NCBI GenBank assembly: GCA_963662905.2
Contig: CAXXFD010000002.1
Coordinates: forward strand, 434,001-498,000
DNA from: G963662905 sp963662905
Lineage (GTDB): Bacteria; Bacteroidota; Bacteroidia; Bacteroidales; WRLA01
Direction of reading: 5' to 3'
DNA length: 64,000 bases
The position numbers and the translations under genes were made by a program. How positions within the stretch are numbered: the first letter of the stretch is position 1; each line of letters starts with the position of its first letter. Below, one piece after another: positions 17,690 to 26,917 of this stretch. Below the pieces are notes generated by a model. It did not search any database and was not told where the DNA came from. It saw only the letters and a list, made by a program, of their open reading frames with translations.

Positions 17690-17790
17690 TTCTCTTCGAC
17701 AGGCTCAGCATGGCGCAGCACGAGACGCTCGAAGACCTTGATGAGCGCTGGCTAAGCGCAGTTTGATCCAAGCATAAGTATTTTCAATAG
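17690..17790. repeat. Dispersed palindromic repeat (copy a)
   Basis: TCTTCGACAGGCTCAGC and, about 30 bp on, GAGACGCTCGAAGA form an imperfect stem-loop. CACGAGACGCTCGAAGACCT is shared exactly with 62878-62898 and the similarity continues through AGCGCT and CCAAGCAT. The left half shares TTCGAC..GCTCAGC with the 22-bp tandem array at 9851-10334. No open gene covers it. Confidence 0.7.
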
Positions 17791-17865
17791 CTATCCAAAG
17801 AAGGAATCTTTTGGAGGCATAACAGTTAACCTTTCCGCGAAATTCCCGGTAGAAACAAAAAAAAA

Positions 17866-17882
17866 GGCCGGCAAAGCCGGCC
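17866..17882 (-). terminator. Intrinsic terminator of the RNA-binding protein gene
   Basis: GGCCGGC aaa GCCGGCC is a 7-bp GC-only stem; on the minus strand it is followed by ten T. It lies 140 bp after the stop codon, leaving a long 3' untranslated region. Confidence 0.8.
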
Positions 17883-18022
17883 ATAAAAATTGTTTTGGGA
17901 TTTTCAGGAATTATTGAATCAATAACACATTATATCTTGAGAAAAACTTAATATCAATTTTAAAACAGAAGATAAGGTGATCTATCAATGAAATCCCGAA
18001 GAATGGGAAGAAAAATTGTGGT

Positions 18023-18337
18023 TTAGTACTGGTTTCTTCTGAAACCACCACCGCCGCCACCTCTGCGACCACCACCACTACCACCACCATCATTCTGGCG
18101 TTCACGGGCTTGGTTAACGATTAGGTTACGGCCCTTAAGGTCAGTGCCATTGAGGTTTTCCATTGCCTCGCGGGCTTCGGCCTCATTTTCCATTTCAACA
18201 AAACCGAATCCTTTGCTACGGCCAGTTTCACGATCTGTAATAATTTTAGCGGAAACAACTTCGCCATAGCTTTCAAAAGCACTTTTCAAATCACCTTCTT
18301 CTAAATGATAGTGAAGGTTACCTACATAAATGTTCAT
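18023..18337 (-). CDS. RRM-type RNA-binding protein
   Basis: 104 residues. One RNA-recognition motif: RNP2 IYVGNL at residues 3-8 and RNP1 KGFGFVEM at about 42-49, followed by a glycine/arginine tail (GGGSGGGRRGGGGGGFRR). Single-RRM proteins with such tails in Bacteroidota and cyanobacteria are cytoplasmic, bind RNA non-specifically and often respond to cold. The long 5' leader and 140-bp 3' region could carry control. Neighbouring genes do not suggest a pathway. Confidence 0.92.
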   Translation of the reverse strand: MNIYVGNLHYHLEEGDLKSAFESYGEVVSAKIITDRETGRSKGFGFVEMENEAEAREAMENLNGTDLKGRNLIVNQARERQNDGGGSGGGRRGGGGGGFRRNQY

Positions 18338-18446
18338 AAAAAATAAAAGTTAGAAAATTAATAACGCCACAAAGGTAGCTGATTTTAGATCGGTTTGACT
18401 TAATTTTCAATTATTTTTTGTTAAATAATTGTTTTCTACTAAAAAA

Positions 18447-18471
18447 AGCCTATCGAAATGATCGACAGGCT
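18447..18471 (-). terminator. Intrinsic terminator of the aminotransferase gene
   Basis: AGCCTATCGA / TCGACAGGCT stem (one G-T pair) followed on the minus strand by seven T, 34 bp past the stop. Confidence 0.75.
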
Positions 18472-18504
18472 GTTCTGAGTTGCTCAATAAAAGCAAATTA
18501 CAGG

Positions 18505-19695
18505 CTATTTTGAATAACCAACTTTTTCAAAAGCCCTGGCAAGGCGTTTCATTCCTTCCATCATCACATCCTCGGATACATTGGTAAAATTCATCCTCAT
18601 CGTATTTTTCTTTTTCCTGTTTACAAAGAATGGTTCTCCCGGAACAAATGCAACGCCTTCTTCCACCGCTGCTTTAAAGAGCTTTAAAGCATCCATATCT
18701 TCCCTGATGGTGAGCCAGATAAACATTCCTCCCTCAGGTTTGGTATATTCAACAAAATCAGGCAGGTATTCTTTAATAGCCCGAATCATAGCATCTTTTT
18801 GTTTTCCATAAAAATCACTGATTTTGGAAACATGCTGATCCAGGTTATGGTCATCGAGGAACTGCGCCATAATGCGCTGTGTCAGGTAACTTGTATGCAA
18901 ATCACTGGCCTGCTTTGCGATATAGAGCTTTTCATAAATTTCTTTTGGGGCAACAAGCCATCCCAGGCGGCATCCCGGAGAGACCGTTTTACTGAAAGAT
19001 CCCATTAAAATAGTGTGCTCATAAAGGTTTTTGAAGGATTCGGCAGGCGTTCCTTCAAAACGTATATCACCGTAAGGATCATCAACCAGCAAAAGGGTAT
19101 TGTGCTTTTTAAGCAAACCAGCAATTCGTCGGCGTTTCTCATCGGAATAAGTCAATCCTGTTGGATTTTGAAAATTCGGGATAGAATAAAATGCCTTGAT
19201 GTCGTGATTTTCAAGAATTTGTTCCATCTCAGCAAGGTCAGGGCCATCATTTTGAAGGCTTACGGAGAAAAATTCAGGCTGGTAAACTATAAAACTCTGA
19301 ATAGCGGCAAGGTAGGTTGGATTTTCGATTAAAAGCCCATCCCCTTTATTCATCAAAACTTTGGCCAGTAAGTCGATACCCTGCTGCGACCCGCTGGTTA
19401 TGAGGATTTGTTCAAGGGGCACATCCAGGTTAAATTTTTGTTTGTACCGTTTTGATATATGTGCGCGCAGCGGCTTATAACCTTCTGTAATGGTATATTG
19501 CAGTGCATCTGTATTACAATCCATGAGCACTTTATTAGACGCCTGGCGAAATTCTTCAACCGGAAAAAACTCAGGGTTTGGCAATCCGCCGGCAAAGGAA
19601 ATTATATCGTCATTTTGAATGAGGCTTAAAATTTCGCGTATAAAAGACTTTGGCACGCTGTTGATACGCTCTGAAAAAAGATTTGAATAGTTCAT
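18505..19695 (-). CDS. PLP-dependent aminotransferase, class I/II (LysN/AAT-like)
   Basis: 396 residues. Fold-type I landmarks: ITSGSQQGIDLLAKVL (cofactor phosphate loop), NFQNPTGLTYS (NP-TG motif), LLVDDPYGDIRF (Asp for the pyridine nitrogen, Tyr), SFSKTVSPGCRLGW with the Schiff-base lysine, and MRMNFTN with the carboxylate-binding arginine. The whole-protein layout (ISFAGGLPNPEFFP at the start) matches the 2-aminoadipate/multisubstrate aminotransferase group rather than AspC. It would transfer amino groups from amino acids to 2-oxo acids in the cytoplasm. Substrate unclear; it stands alone with its own terminator. Confidence 0.88.
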   Translation of the reverse strand: MNYSNLFSERINSVPKSFIREILSLIQNDDIISFAGGLPNPEFFPVEEFRQASNKVLMDCNTDALQYTITEGYKPLRAHISKRYKQKFNLDVPLEQILITSGSQQGIDLLAKVLMNKGDGLLIENPTYLAAIQSFIVYQPEFFSVSLQNDGPDLAEMEQILENHDIKAFYSIPNFQNPTGLTYSDEKRRRIAGLLKKHNTLLLVDDPYGDIRFEGTPAESFKNLYEHTILMGSFSKTVSPGCRLGWLVAPKEIYEKLYIAKQASDLHTSYLTQRIMAQFLDDHNLDQHVSKISDFYGKQKDAMIRAIKEYLPDFVEYTKPEGGMFIWLTIREDMDALKLFKAAVEEGVAFVPGEPFFVNRKKKNTMRMNFTNVSEDVMMEGMKRLARAFEKVGYSK

Positions 19696-19790
19696 ACCTT
19701 TAATTTTGGTGGATTAATTGATCGAAATTTCGGGCAATTTCTGATTGTCCAAAGGTATAAAATCCTGTAAAACCGCCAAAACAGGCACAA

Positions 19791-19823
19791 AAAAACTCCT
19801 GATTTTTTCAATCAGGAGTTTTT
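19791..19823 (-). terminator. Terminator of the sigma-factor operon
   Basis: AAAAACTCCTGAT / ATCAGGAGTTTTT, a 13-bp perfect stem with T-runs on both strands; its distal arm touches the stop codon of the last gene of the operon and it can also stop transcription from the other side. Confidence 0.85.
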
Positions 19824-19824
19824 T

Positions 19825-20334
19825 TTACCGACGACCGGCACCTCTTCCGTCTCGGGAACGCTTCCCCCGGAGTTCCTGAAGTAGGAAACGTTTAAAATTT
19901 CGTTCCACCTCATAATATTTGAGTACTTTCTGGGGCGGAAGTATTTTACGCAAACCGAGATAAAACTCCTGATCCACCTTCTCCATTTGCTTCAAGTGAT
20001 CCTGATATAAGTCTAAAACAGCAATCGCTTTTTCATCGGAATAATCCAGCACATTTGCATCACGGAGGTTTTTGACCATTTCATTTTTGTGAAAAGAATG
20101 TTTTGCATCCTCCCTTCTTTTTTCATGTTCGTTATACAATGGCCAAAAGGCAGCAGCTTCTTCCGGGCTCATTTCCAGTTTATTGGTAATATAGGCTGTT
20201 TTTTTTGCCTGTATCCGTTCTTTTTGTTTTTCGGTAAATACCGGCGGGTCTTCGGGTTCATCGCCATGCTGCCCAAAGGAAGCTAACTGAAAAAAGATGA
20301 ACAATGCTGTAAGGGCTAGAATATATTTTTTCAT
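19825..20334 (-). CDS. Periplasmic Spy/CpxP-like protein
   Basis: 169 residues from ATG 20334, which starts a signal peptide (MKKYILALTALFIFFQLASF, cleavage after about GQ). The mature part is helical and charged: QAKKTAYITNKLEMSPEEAA followed by FWPLYNEHEKRREDA, a variant of the LTxxQ-type segment in Spy/CpxP-like periplasmic sensors, and a basic Arg/Gly tail. It is the last gene of an operon with an ECF sigma factor and a one-helix protein, a common Bacteroidota trio in which the periplasmic protein feeds stress information back. Function by analogy. Confidence 0.75.
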   Translation of the reverse strand: MKKYILALTALFIFFQLASFGQHGDEPEDPPVFTEKQKERIQAKKTAYITNKLEMSPEEAAAFWPLYNEHEKRREDAKHSFHKNEMVKNLRDANVLDYSDEKAIAVLDLYQDHLKQMEKVDQEFYLGLRKILPPQKVLKYYEVERNFKRFLLQELRGKRSRDGRGAGRR

Positions 20335-20345
20335 AAGGCACAAAA

Positions 20346-20786
20346 TTACATATCATAAATTAAATCCAAAGAAACATCATTATCGACAAGATAGCTAATA
20401 ATTCCGGAAGTATCGGCTTCCGATACCGGTATATCAAAATTAATTCCAATATCAAGATCATAGGCCGAATCCCCTTCAAGGAAATTCATCATTTCATATT
20501 CAGATAGATCATTCAAAACCAAAGTAGTTTCCATATCCATTTGATAGTCAGCAACATCTGATGGAGTGGACATTTGCAGCACTGCCCACGAAACGGCTAC
20601 AATAAGAAATACAGCTGCAGCAGCATATTTGAAATAGCCGATGTAGGTATTATTCCGCCTCTCTTTTTCAGAAATCCGTTTCCTGATTTCATTTTCCAAT
20701 GAGCCGAAATATGCCTCCGGAGCCTTAAAAGGTTCCTTTTTAAGCCTTTCTGATTCTATTTGCAAAATATCCTTTCTTGTTTTCAT
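20346..20786 (-). CDS. Probable anti-sigma factor
   Basis: 146 residues: a charged cytoplasmic N-terminus of about 45 residues (KKEPFKAPEAYFGSLENEI), one transmembrane helix (YAAAAVFLIVAVSWAVLQM, about 53-71), and an acidic periplasmic tail (DYQMDMETT..DLSEYEMMNF). It sits 33 bp after the ECF sigma gene and 11 bp before the Spy-like gene. No HxxxCxxC zinc motif is present. The topology and position argue for a membrane anti-sigma factor that holds the neighbouring sigma factor. Confidence 0.75.
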   Translation of the reverse strand: MKTRKDILQIESERLKKEPFKAPEAYFGSLENEIRKRISEKERRNNTYIGYFKYAAAAVFLIVAVSWAVLQMSTPSDVADYQMDMETTLVLNDLSEYEMMNFLEGDSAYDLDIGINFDIPVSEADTSGIISYLVDNDVSLDLIYDM

Positions 20787-20819
20787 GATAACCTCCAGCT
20801 ACTATGACAATAAAAAACA

Positions 20820-21377
20820 TTAATCGTTTAAAGTTGCAAGCATATGTTTTTCAACCTTTTTAACGGCATGATGGTAGGATGCTTTCAATGCACCCTCGGA
20901 TGTTCCGAGTATTTTTGACATTTGCTCATATTTAAGTTCATCAAAATATTTCATATTAAAAACAACACGTTGTTTTTCAGGTAGTTTTAATATTGCTTTT
21001 TGCAATTCCTTTTGCAGTGCATCCCCATCAAAATCACTTTGATCGAGCTTTTGTTCCAGTTGATGTTCATAATCGTTTATGGGCAGAAAGAACCTACGGC
21101 TTTTTTTCTTCAGAAAGTTCAATGCCTCATTTGTTGCAATACGGTAAATCCAGGTAAAAAATCCGGATTCTGCACGAAAGCTGCCCATATTGTTCCACAC
21201 CTTAATAAAGGTATTCTGCACCACATCATCCGCATCATCGTGATCAATAACAATCCGACGCACATGGAAATAGACCCGCTCCTGATATTTATTCATCAGA
21301 TAACTGAAAATATTATCGCGATCATAATTTCCATCGCGTATACAATCCAATAACTGTTGTTCCTGATCGTGCTGCAA
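20820..21377 (-). CDS. RNA polymerase sigma factor, ECF family
   Basis: 185 residues. Region 2: LMNKYQERVYFHVRRIVIDH and DADDVVQNTFIKVWNN with FTWIYRIATNEALNFLKKKS; region 4: LPEKQRVVFNMKYFDELKYE and MSKILGTSEGALKASYHHAV, the helix-turn-helix that reads the -35-equivalent. It directs RNA polymerase to a small regulon, probably including its own operon with the anti-sigma and Spy-like genes. The DNA-binding helix has the KxSYHHAVKK pattern usual for Bacteroidota ECF factors. Confidence 0.95.
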   Translation of the reverse strand: MQHDQEQQLLDCIRDGNYDRDNIFSYLMNKYQERVYFHVRRIVIDHDDADDVVQNTFIKVWNNMGSFRAESGFFTWIYRIATNEALNFLKKKSRRFFLPINDYEHQLEQKLDQSDFDGDALQKELQKAILKLPEKQRVVFNMKYFDELKYEQMSKILGTSEGALKASYHHAVKKVEKHMLATLND

Positions 21378-21483
21378 ATCCGAGTTTTTTATTCCAAGCC
21401 CTTTGCAAAATCATTGCAGGCTAAAAGCTTAATTGGCAATATGACATTCAGCGCTTAAAAAGGTTTAAATGCTGCCCGTAGAA

Positions 21484-22890
21484 TTATCTTCCACCAAATT
21501 GCGCTTCAATACCTGTTGTCAAGCCAGAGCGCACTTCAAAATCACGTTCGAAAGTAAATAAAATCCTATGCGCATACACACTGCGCCAAACGATTTTATA
21601 ATATCCGGGCATAAGAGGATACAGCTCAGTATCAGGATTTTTGACATCTATATTTTTTATCCATATCATATTGTTTCCCTGCACTTGAAAGAGTGCCCCT
21701 TTACCTCCTGCATTATATTTAATGGCTGCGTATCCCGGGCTGGGCACTTCCACAATTGTAGTATGGTTTTGGCTCAAAACGACATTTTCAATATTAAATC
21801 TCGGACTTACAAGCACTTCTATATCGTATACGCCTGTCCGGTAACGCTCGGTTTGTCCCAAATCCTGCACCGTGAGGATTTCATTTTTCCCATGCTGACG
21901 AATCAGGCAGCTAACATTTGTAGTAAAAAACCGTCCTTTGCCTTTTTCTTTTATACGCAAATAACCGGTTGCGGCTTCGGCCGGGAGGTAATTATGAATT
22001 CCTGATTGAAGCACGATACTATCTGTGCGTTTTGGCGGAACCGTATGCACCAGTAGGTCGTACACCTTAAGCGGATCAATATTGATTGTATCCGGAACAC
22101 CTTTATGGTTAAGGGTTTGCACATAGTTTCGCACGGTTTTGCCGGTACGGTTTTCAATGATTGAAAACACCACATCTGTTTCGCGTGGATTCCCGTAAGC
22201 ATCCAGGATATTCACCTGGGCAGAAGTTTTATTCAACACATTGGTAACCACAATATCCAATGCTGAGCGAAAATTATCTTCTGTGGAAGCATCGAGATAA
22301 GTCCCCACACATTCGAAAGCCCTCGAAAAATCACCGCCAACACCAATAACAAATGGACGCAGGAATATGCCTTGCTGTTGTAATTTCAGGCTCACGGCAC
22401 ATGGGTCGCCCCCACATTCTTCAATTCCATCTGTAATCAATACAACGATATTCCGGCAATTTTCGCAGGCGGGAAAATCATTGACCGACTGCTCGAGTGA
22501 ATAGGCAATTGGCGTTGTTCCATTGGGCCTGAGCTGTTTCAACACTTCTTTGATGCGCTGCACATTATTATTGCCAAAAGGAACTTCTAGTTTGGAATCG
22601 GTACAAACCTGTGGCGGGTAATGATGCTGATGGCCATAGACACGCAAAGCTATTTGCAAATCAGGAACAGACTTCAGGCTGTCGAGCATTTTAACAAAAA
22701 GCCTTCGTGCTATATTGAATTTGATATCGCTCTGCCACCTTCCGGCCATGCTCTGCGAGGCATCAAAAACAAATAACATCCGTGTAATTTCATGATTATC
22801 ACCCACATCCTGAGCATGCAGGCGGCTGCATGACAAGCCGGAAAATAAAATTAAAACATATATTATCGTCGCCCGTATTCTTACCATCAC
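21484..22890 (-). CDS. Secreted von Willebrand factor A domain protein
   Basis: 468 residues with a signal peptide; VLILFSGLSCS could also be a lipobox. Residues about 35-210 form a VWA domain with a full metal-ion-dependent adhesion site: DASQSM, the threonine of NGTTPIAYSL, and the aspartate in VVLITDGIEECGGDPC. The cysteine-rich loop around it (CENCRN, CGGDPC) points to disulfides, so export is likely. The second half is beta-rich with no named domain. It lies 106 bp upstream of the sigma-factor gene on the same strand and could be cotranscribed, but has its own likely promoter. Confidence 0.82.
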   Translation of the reverse strand: MMVRIRATIIYVLILFSGLSCSRLHAQDVGDNHEITRMLFVFDASQSMAGRWQSDIKFNIARRLFVKMLDSLKSVPDLQIALRVYGHQHHYPPQVCTDSKLEVPFGNNNVQRIKEVLKQLRPNGTTPIAYSLEQSVNDFPACENCRNIVVLITDGIEECGGDPCAVSLKLQQQGIFLRPFVIGVGGDFSRAFECVGTYLDASTEDNFRSALDIVVTNVLNKTSAQVNILDAYGNPRETDVVFSIIENRTGKTVRNYVQTLNHKGVPDTINIDPLKVYDLLVHTVPPKRTDSIVLQSGIHNYLPAEAATGYLRIKEKGKGRFFTTNVSCLIRQHGKNEILTVQDLGQTERYRTGVYDIEVLVSPRFNIENVVLSQNHTTIVEVPSPGYAAIKYNAGGKGALFQVQGNNMIWIKNIDVKNPDTELYPLMPGYYKIVWRSVYAHRILFTFERDFEVRSGLTTGIEAQFGGR

Positions 22891-23024
22891 ATACTCCTAT
22901 AATAAATTGCGTCCTACTTCATACGTGTTTTTTTGAAAAATGTTTTATCGAAAGCCTGATTTCGTACCATTCCCATTTATTCACAATAAATTACCATTAG
23001 CTGAAACAGAATGAAATGCTTTTT

Positions 23025-23032
23025 TATTTTTG
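23025..23032 (+). promoter_or_regulatory. -7 promoter box (TATTTTTG) deciding the nagZ-fusion start
   Basis: TATTTTTG fits TAnnTTTG and lies inside the longer in-frame reading from 23011; translation must therefore start downstream, at ATG 23047, where the signal peptide begins. Confidence 0.55.
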
Positions 23033-23046
23033 CAAAAAGATTAAGC

Positions 23047-26010
23047 ATGACGCTCATAAAACACACAATATCCTCCTTCATCCTTTTAATGATCATTTCC
23101 TTAAACCTGTTAGCGCAAAAAAACGAGGACAGTCTGTCGCTTCAATTGGCAAAAAGCTGGGCAGATTCAGTAATGACAGAAATGAGCATCGAACAAAAAG
23201 CGGCACAATGCATATTCCTACGGGTTTACAGCAATAAAAAAGAATCGGATTACAAAGAAATTGATTTTATAATCAACAAATACGGGATTGGGGGGCTGGT
23301 ATTTTTCCAAGGCAATCCGTACCAACAGGGTATCTTAACAAAACGCTGGCAGGAAATCAGCAAGATTCCCCTGTTTATCAGCATGGACGCCGAAACAGGT
23401 TTGGGATGGCGGTTAAAAGGCACATTTTCTTACCCTAACCAAATGACATTAGGCGCATTACAGGACAATTCCTATATCAAAAGAATGGGCAAGCAAATCG
23501 GACGAAAACTCAGGGCTCTCGGCGTTCAGATAAATTTTGCACCGGTTGCAGATGTGAACAACAATGAAAACAACCCGGTAATCAATGCACGCTCATTTGG
23601 CGATAATCCCAGGCGCGTTTCAGAAAAATGCATCGCTTTTGTTGATGGCCTGGAGACCTGCAATATAATGCCGGTAGCCAAGCATTTTCCCGGACATGGC
23701 GATACAGACAGCGACAGTCATTACAGCCTTCCGGTCATAAAACACAACAGGCAACGCCTGGACAGCATTGAACTCCTGCCCTTCAGGGAATTAATTGACC
23801 ATAGAATTGAAGCCATCATGACAGGGCATCTTTATGTACCTGAACTACAAGACAGCCTGAAACTCCCCTCCTCCATGTCGGAAAAAATTGTGAAACAGCT
23901 TTTACAAGAAGAACTTGGCTTTCAAGGACTGATTATAACCGATGGCCTGGATATGGCCGGAGCCAGTGCACAACTTCGTCCCGGACAGGCTGCTTTGAAT
24001 GCTTTGATGGCAGGAAACGACATTCTGCTGATCCCTGAAAATATCCCGGCCAGTATTAAAGCTATTAAAAAATCAATTCAAAAAGGAAATTACAGCGAAA
24101 CGGAATTAAACCAACATTGTCAAAAAATATTGGTGCACAAATACTTGCATGGTCTCAACAAAAAAAACCTTCCTGATTTAAAAGATATTAAACCCGTATT
24201 AAACACTGCTGAAGACAGGCTTTTAAGATCACAGATTTTTGAAAACGCCATAAGCTTGCTGAAAAATGAAAACGAAACAATCCCCTTTACTAAAGACGAA
24301 GCAGAAACCCACCTTGCCGTACTGAATATTGATGAGCGCAGAAAGAACTATTTTAATAACGAGTTTACAAAATATCAAAAGGCTGATTTCTACACTTTCA
24401 ATTCCAAAAAAACGACTCTTCAGGATAAAACACAACTGCTGCGCGACTTAAAATCCTACGACTTTGTTGTTGTTAATTTCCTAAACACCGACAACCGTCC
24501 ATCCGAAAATTTTGGAATCAGTGAAGAAAGCATCCGGCTTGTCAATCAATTGCAACTTCAAAACAAATTGATATTAAATTTCTTCACCAGTCCGTATGCG
24601 CTACGGTTTTTTAAAAATGAAGTGAATATTGAAGCCATATGCGTATCCTATCAATATCTGGCTGATGCCCAGAAAGCCAGCGCAAAAATCCTCTGCGGTG
24701 AGCTGGCTGCAAAAGGCAAGCTTCCGGTGGCAGCCAATGAAAAATACCCCAGTGGAAGCGGCATCGAAACTTTAATTGAACGTCCTTTGGAAGTCGGTTC
24801 TGCCGCACACGAACTCATCGACCCAAATGATTTAAAACCTATTGATACAATAATCCAAAACGGCCTGGATTCTATGGCTTATCCCGGCGGTCAGGTTTTG
24901 ATTGCCCGAAACGGCAAGATAATTTACGATTGTTCGTTTGGCTACCTCAGCAACGACAGCTTACAAAAAACCAATTCCGCCAATATATACGATTTGGCAT
25001 CCCTGACAAAAATACTCGCCACAACACTGGCTGTCATGAAGTTACAGGAAGATAGCGTTATAAACATAAACAAGCCGATTTCCGATTACCTTCCTTTCCT
25101 CAAGGGAAGCAACAAAGAAGGCATTAGCATCAAAAAAATAATGGCTCATCAGGCGCGGCTTGAACCCTGGATTCCTTTTTATTTAGAAACCATTACCGAA
25201 GAAGGCCGACCCGACAGCCTTTTGTATCGCAGCCAAAAACAAGACCTTTATGAAATCCGGGTAGCCGACAGCCTTTATTTGCTAAACAGCTATCGCGATA
25301 CTGTTTTTCAAAGGATTTTCGATTCAGAACTTCTCGAAAAAGATGAATATAAATACAGCGACCTCGGGTTTTATTTGCTTAAGGAAGCTATAGAAAAAAT
25401 TATCAATCAAAAATTCGAGCTTTGGATCGATTCTGTTTTTTATCGCCCAATGGGCTTAAATTCGTTAAGCTTTCTGCCCAGGGAGCGCTTTCCAAGAGAG
25501 CTCATCGCGCCCACCGAAAACGATACTTTTTTCCGTTTTCAGTTAATCCGGGGCGATGTGCACGACTATGGAGCAGCAATGCTCGGTGGCGTTTGTGGCC
25601 ATGCAGGCTTGTTTGGCAATGCTTATGATGTTGCTGCGCTTATGCAGATGTTACTGCAGGGCGGTATTTACAATGGAAAAAAATACCTGAATCCTGAAAC
25701 CATCGAACAGTTTACCCAATATCAATTCCCCGAAAAAGATAATCGCAGGGGACTTGGATTTGACAAGCCACCCCTTGAAAACGACGGCCTTGGGCCTGTG
25801 TGCCTCAGCGCACCGCCCGAAAGCTTTGGCCACAGTGGTTTTACAGGAACATACACCTGGGCCGACCCCAAAAACAATTTGGTTTATGTTTTTATTTGCA
25901 ACAGGATAAACCCGAGCGCTTCCAATCGTGTTTTAATTGAAAATAATATCCGAACACGCATTCAGCAAGTAATTTATAATGCGATCGAGAAAGGAGAAAA
26001 GAAATACTAA
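23047..26010 (+). CDS. Fusion: GH3 beta-N-acetylhexosaminidase (NagZ-like) + serine beta-lactamase-family domain
   Basis: 987 residues with a signal peptide (MTLIKHTISSFILLMIISLN). Residues about 30-380 are a glycoside hydrolase family 3 domain with the NagZ loop KHFPGHGDTDSDSHYSLP and the nucleophile region ITDGLDMAGA. After a short C-terminal GH3 alpha/beta domain, residues about 600-985 form a class C beta-lactamase/penicillin-binding-like domain: SLTK (SxxK) in YDLASLTKIL, YSD in KYSDLGFY (YxN position) and HSGFTGT (K/HxG). NagZ cuts GlcNAc from anhydromuropeptides; the second domain is likely a D-amino-acid peptidase or esterase, so this is probably a periplasmic peptidoglycan-degrading enzyme. 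Such fusions are known in Bacteroidota. The stop abuts the next start. Confidence 0.9.
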   Translation: MTLIKHTISSFILLMIISLNLLAQKNEDSLSLQLAKSWADSVMTEMSIEQKAAQCIFLRVYSNKKESDYKEIDFIINKYGIGGLVFFQGNPYQQGILTKRWQEISKIPLFISMDAETGLGWRLKGTFSYPNQMTLGALQDNSYIKRMGKQIGRKLRALGVQINFAPVADVNNNENNPVINARSFGDNPRRVSEKCIAFVDGLETCNIMPVAKHFPGHGDTDSDSHYSLPVIKHNRQRLDSIELLPFRELIDHRIEAIMTGHLYVPELQDSLKLPSSMSEKIVKQLLQEELGFQGLIITDGLDMAGASAQLRPGQAALNALMAGNDILLIPENIPASIKAIKKSIQKGNYSETELNQHCQKILVHKYLHGLNKKNLPDLKDIKPVLNTAEDRLLRSQIFENAISLLKNENETIPFTKDEAETHLAVLNIDERRKNYFNNEFTKYQKADFYTFNSKKTTLQDKTQLLRDLKSYDFVVVNFLNTDNRPSENFGISEESIRLVNQLQLQNKLILNFFTSPYALRFFKNEVNIEAICVSYQYLADAQKASAKILCGELAAKGKLPVAANEKYPSGSGIETLIERPLEVGSAAHELIDPNDLKPIDTIIQNGLDSMAYPGGQVLIARNGKIIYDCSFGYLSNDSLQKTNSANIYDLASLTKILATTLAVMKLQEDSVININKPISDYLPFLKGSNKEGISIKKIMAHQARLEPWIPFYLETITEEGRPDSLLYRSQKQDLYEIRVADSLYLLNSYRDTVFQRIFDSELLEKDEYKYSDLGFYLLKEAIEKIINQKFELWIDSVFYRPMGLNSLSFLPRERFPRELIAPTENDTFFRFQLIRGDVHDYGAAMLGGVCGHAGLFGNAYDVAALMQMLLQGGIYNGKKYLNPETIEQFTQYQFPEKDNRRGLGFDKPPLENDGLGPVCLSAPPESFGHSGFTGTYTWADPKNNLVYVFICNRINPSASNRVLIENNIRTRIQQVIYNAIEKGEKKY

Positions 26011-26901
26011 ATGGGACATCATCACGATAGTAAAGGAGGCAAATTACTGCTCACAATTTTCTTAAACCTGCTCATCACTGCGGCAGAATTTGCAGGAGGC
26101 TTGATATCAGGCAGCCTGGCTCTGATTTCGGATGCCTTTCACAATCTAAGCGATGCCTTATCATTAATAATCAGTTATTTTGCAAGGAAAATAGGACAAA
26201 AACAAGCTGACAAAAAAAGGACTTTTGGGTACAAACGTGCTGAAATACTGGCAGCGCTGTTTAATGCTTCTTTGTTATTTGGTGTGAGCCTTTTTTTGAT
26301 AGCCGAGGCATACGAACGGTTTTTCCAGCCTTTGGACGTCCAAACCAACATCATGCTTTGGGTTGCCTCCATAGGACTTGTGGCCAATATCTTATCAATG
26401 CTCCTGCTGCATTCGTTTAAAAAAGGCAGCCTGAACATCCGTTCGGCTTATCTCCATATGCTGGGCGACACACTTTCTTCGTTGGCCGTTATTTTTGGAG
26501 GATTATTGATGCTCTTCTTTGATATTTTCTGGATCGATCCGCTCATCACCCTATTGATAGCCCTTTATCTTATGTGGGAAAGTTGGAAAATCATACGGCA
26601 GTCGGGCAATATCCTCCTGCAATCCAGCCCGGCAGGGATTAATTTACACACAATTTGCAAAAAAATTGAACAAATACCGCAAATTGAAGGTATTCATCAT
26701 GTTCATATCTGGCAACTTGACGAAAATGAAATCCACTTTGAAGCCCATATCGACCTCCGGGAAGATTTAAAGGTTTCGGAACTGGAACCATTGAAAGAAA
26801 AGGCAGATGCAGTACTTTTGAATGATTTTAACATCAATCATACAACTTATCAATTTGAATATAACAGCAAACACCCTAAAGAAATATTAAATAAAGACTA
26901 A
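26011..26901 (+). CDS. Cation diffusion facilitator metal exporter (CzcD/ZitB-like)
   Basis: 296 residues, six transmembrane helices. The metal site residues are present: ALISDAFHNLSDAL in helix 2 (D..HxxxD with H and D) and YLHMLGDTLSS in helix 5 (HxxxD). The N-terminal MGHHHDSK is a short His-rich stretch; the cytoplasmic C-terminal domain carries HHVHIWQLDENEIHFEAHID, the usual metal-sensing fold. It should export Zn(II), perhaps Cd(II) or Co(II), in exchange for protons. It starts directly at the base after the stop of the NagZ-fusion gene, so the two are cotranscribed. Confidence 0.93.
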   Translation: MGHHHDSKGGKLLLTIFLNLLITAAEFAGGLISGSLALISDAFHNLSDALSLIISYFARKIGQKQADKKRTFGYKRAEILAALFNASLLFGVSLFLIAEAYERFFQPLDVQTNIMLWVASIGLVANILSMLLLHSFKKGSLNIRSAYLHMLGDTLSSLAVIFGGLLMLFFDIFWIDPLITLLIALYLMWESWKIIRQSGNILLQSSPAGINLHTICKKIEQIPQIEGIHHVHIWQLDENEIHFEAHIDLREDLKVSELEPLKEKADAVLLNDFNINHTTYQFEYNSKHPKEILNKD

Positions 26902-26917
26902 CCCAAGAAAAAAAACG

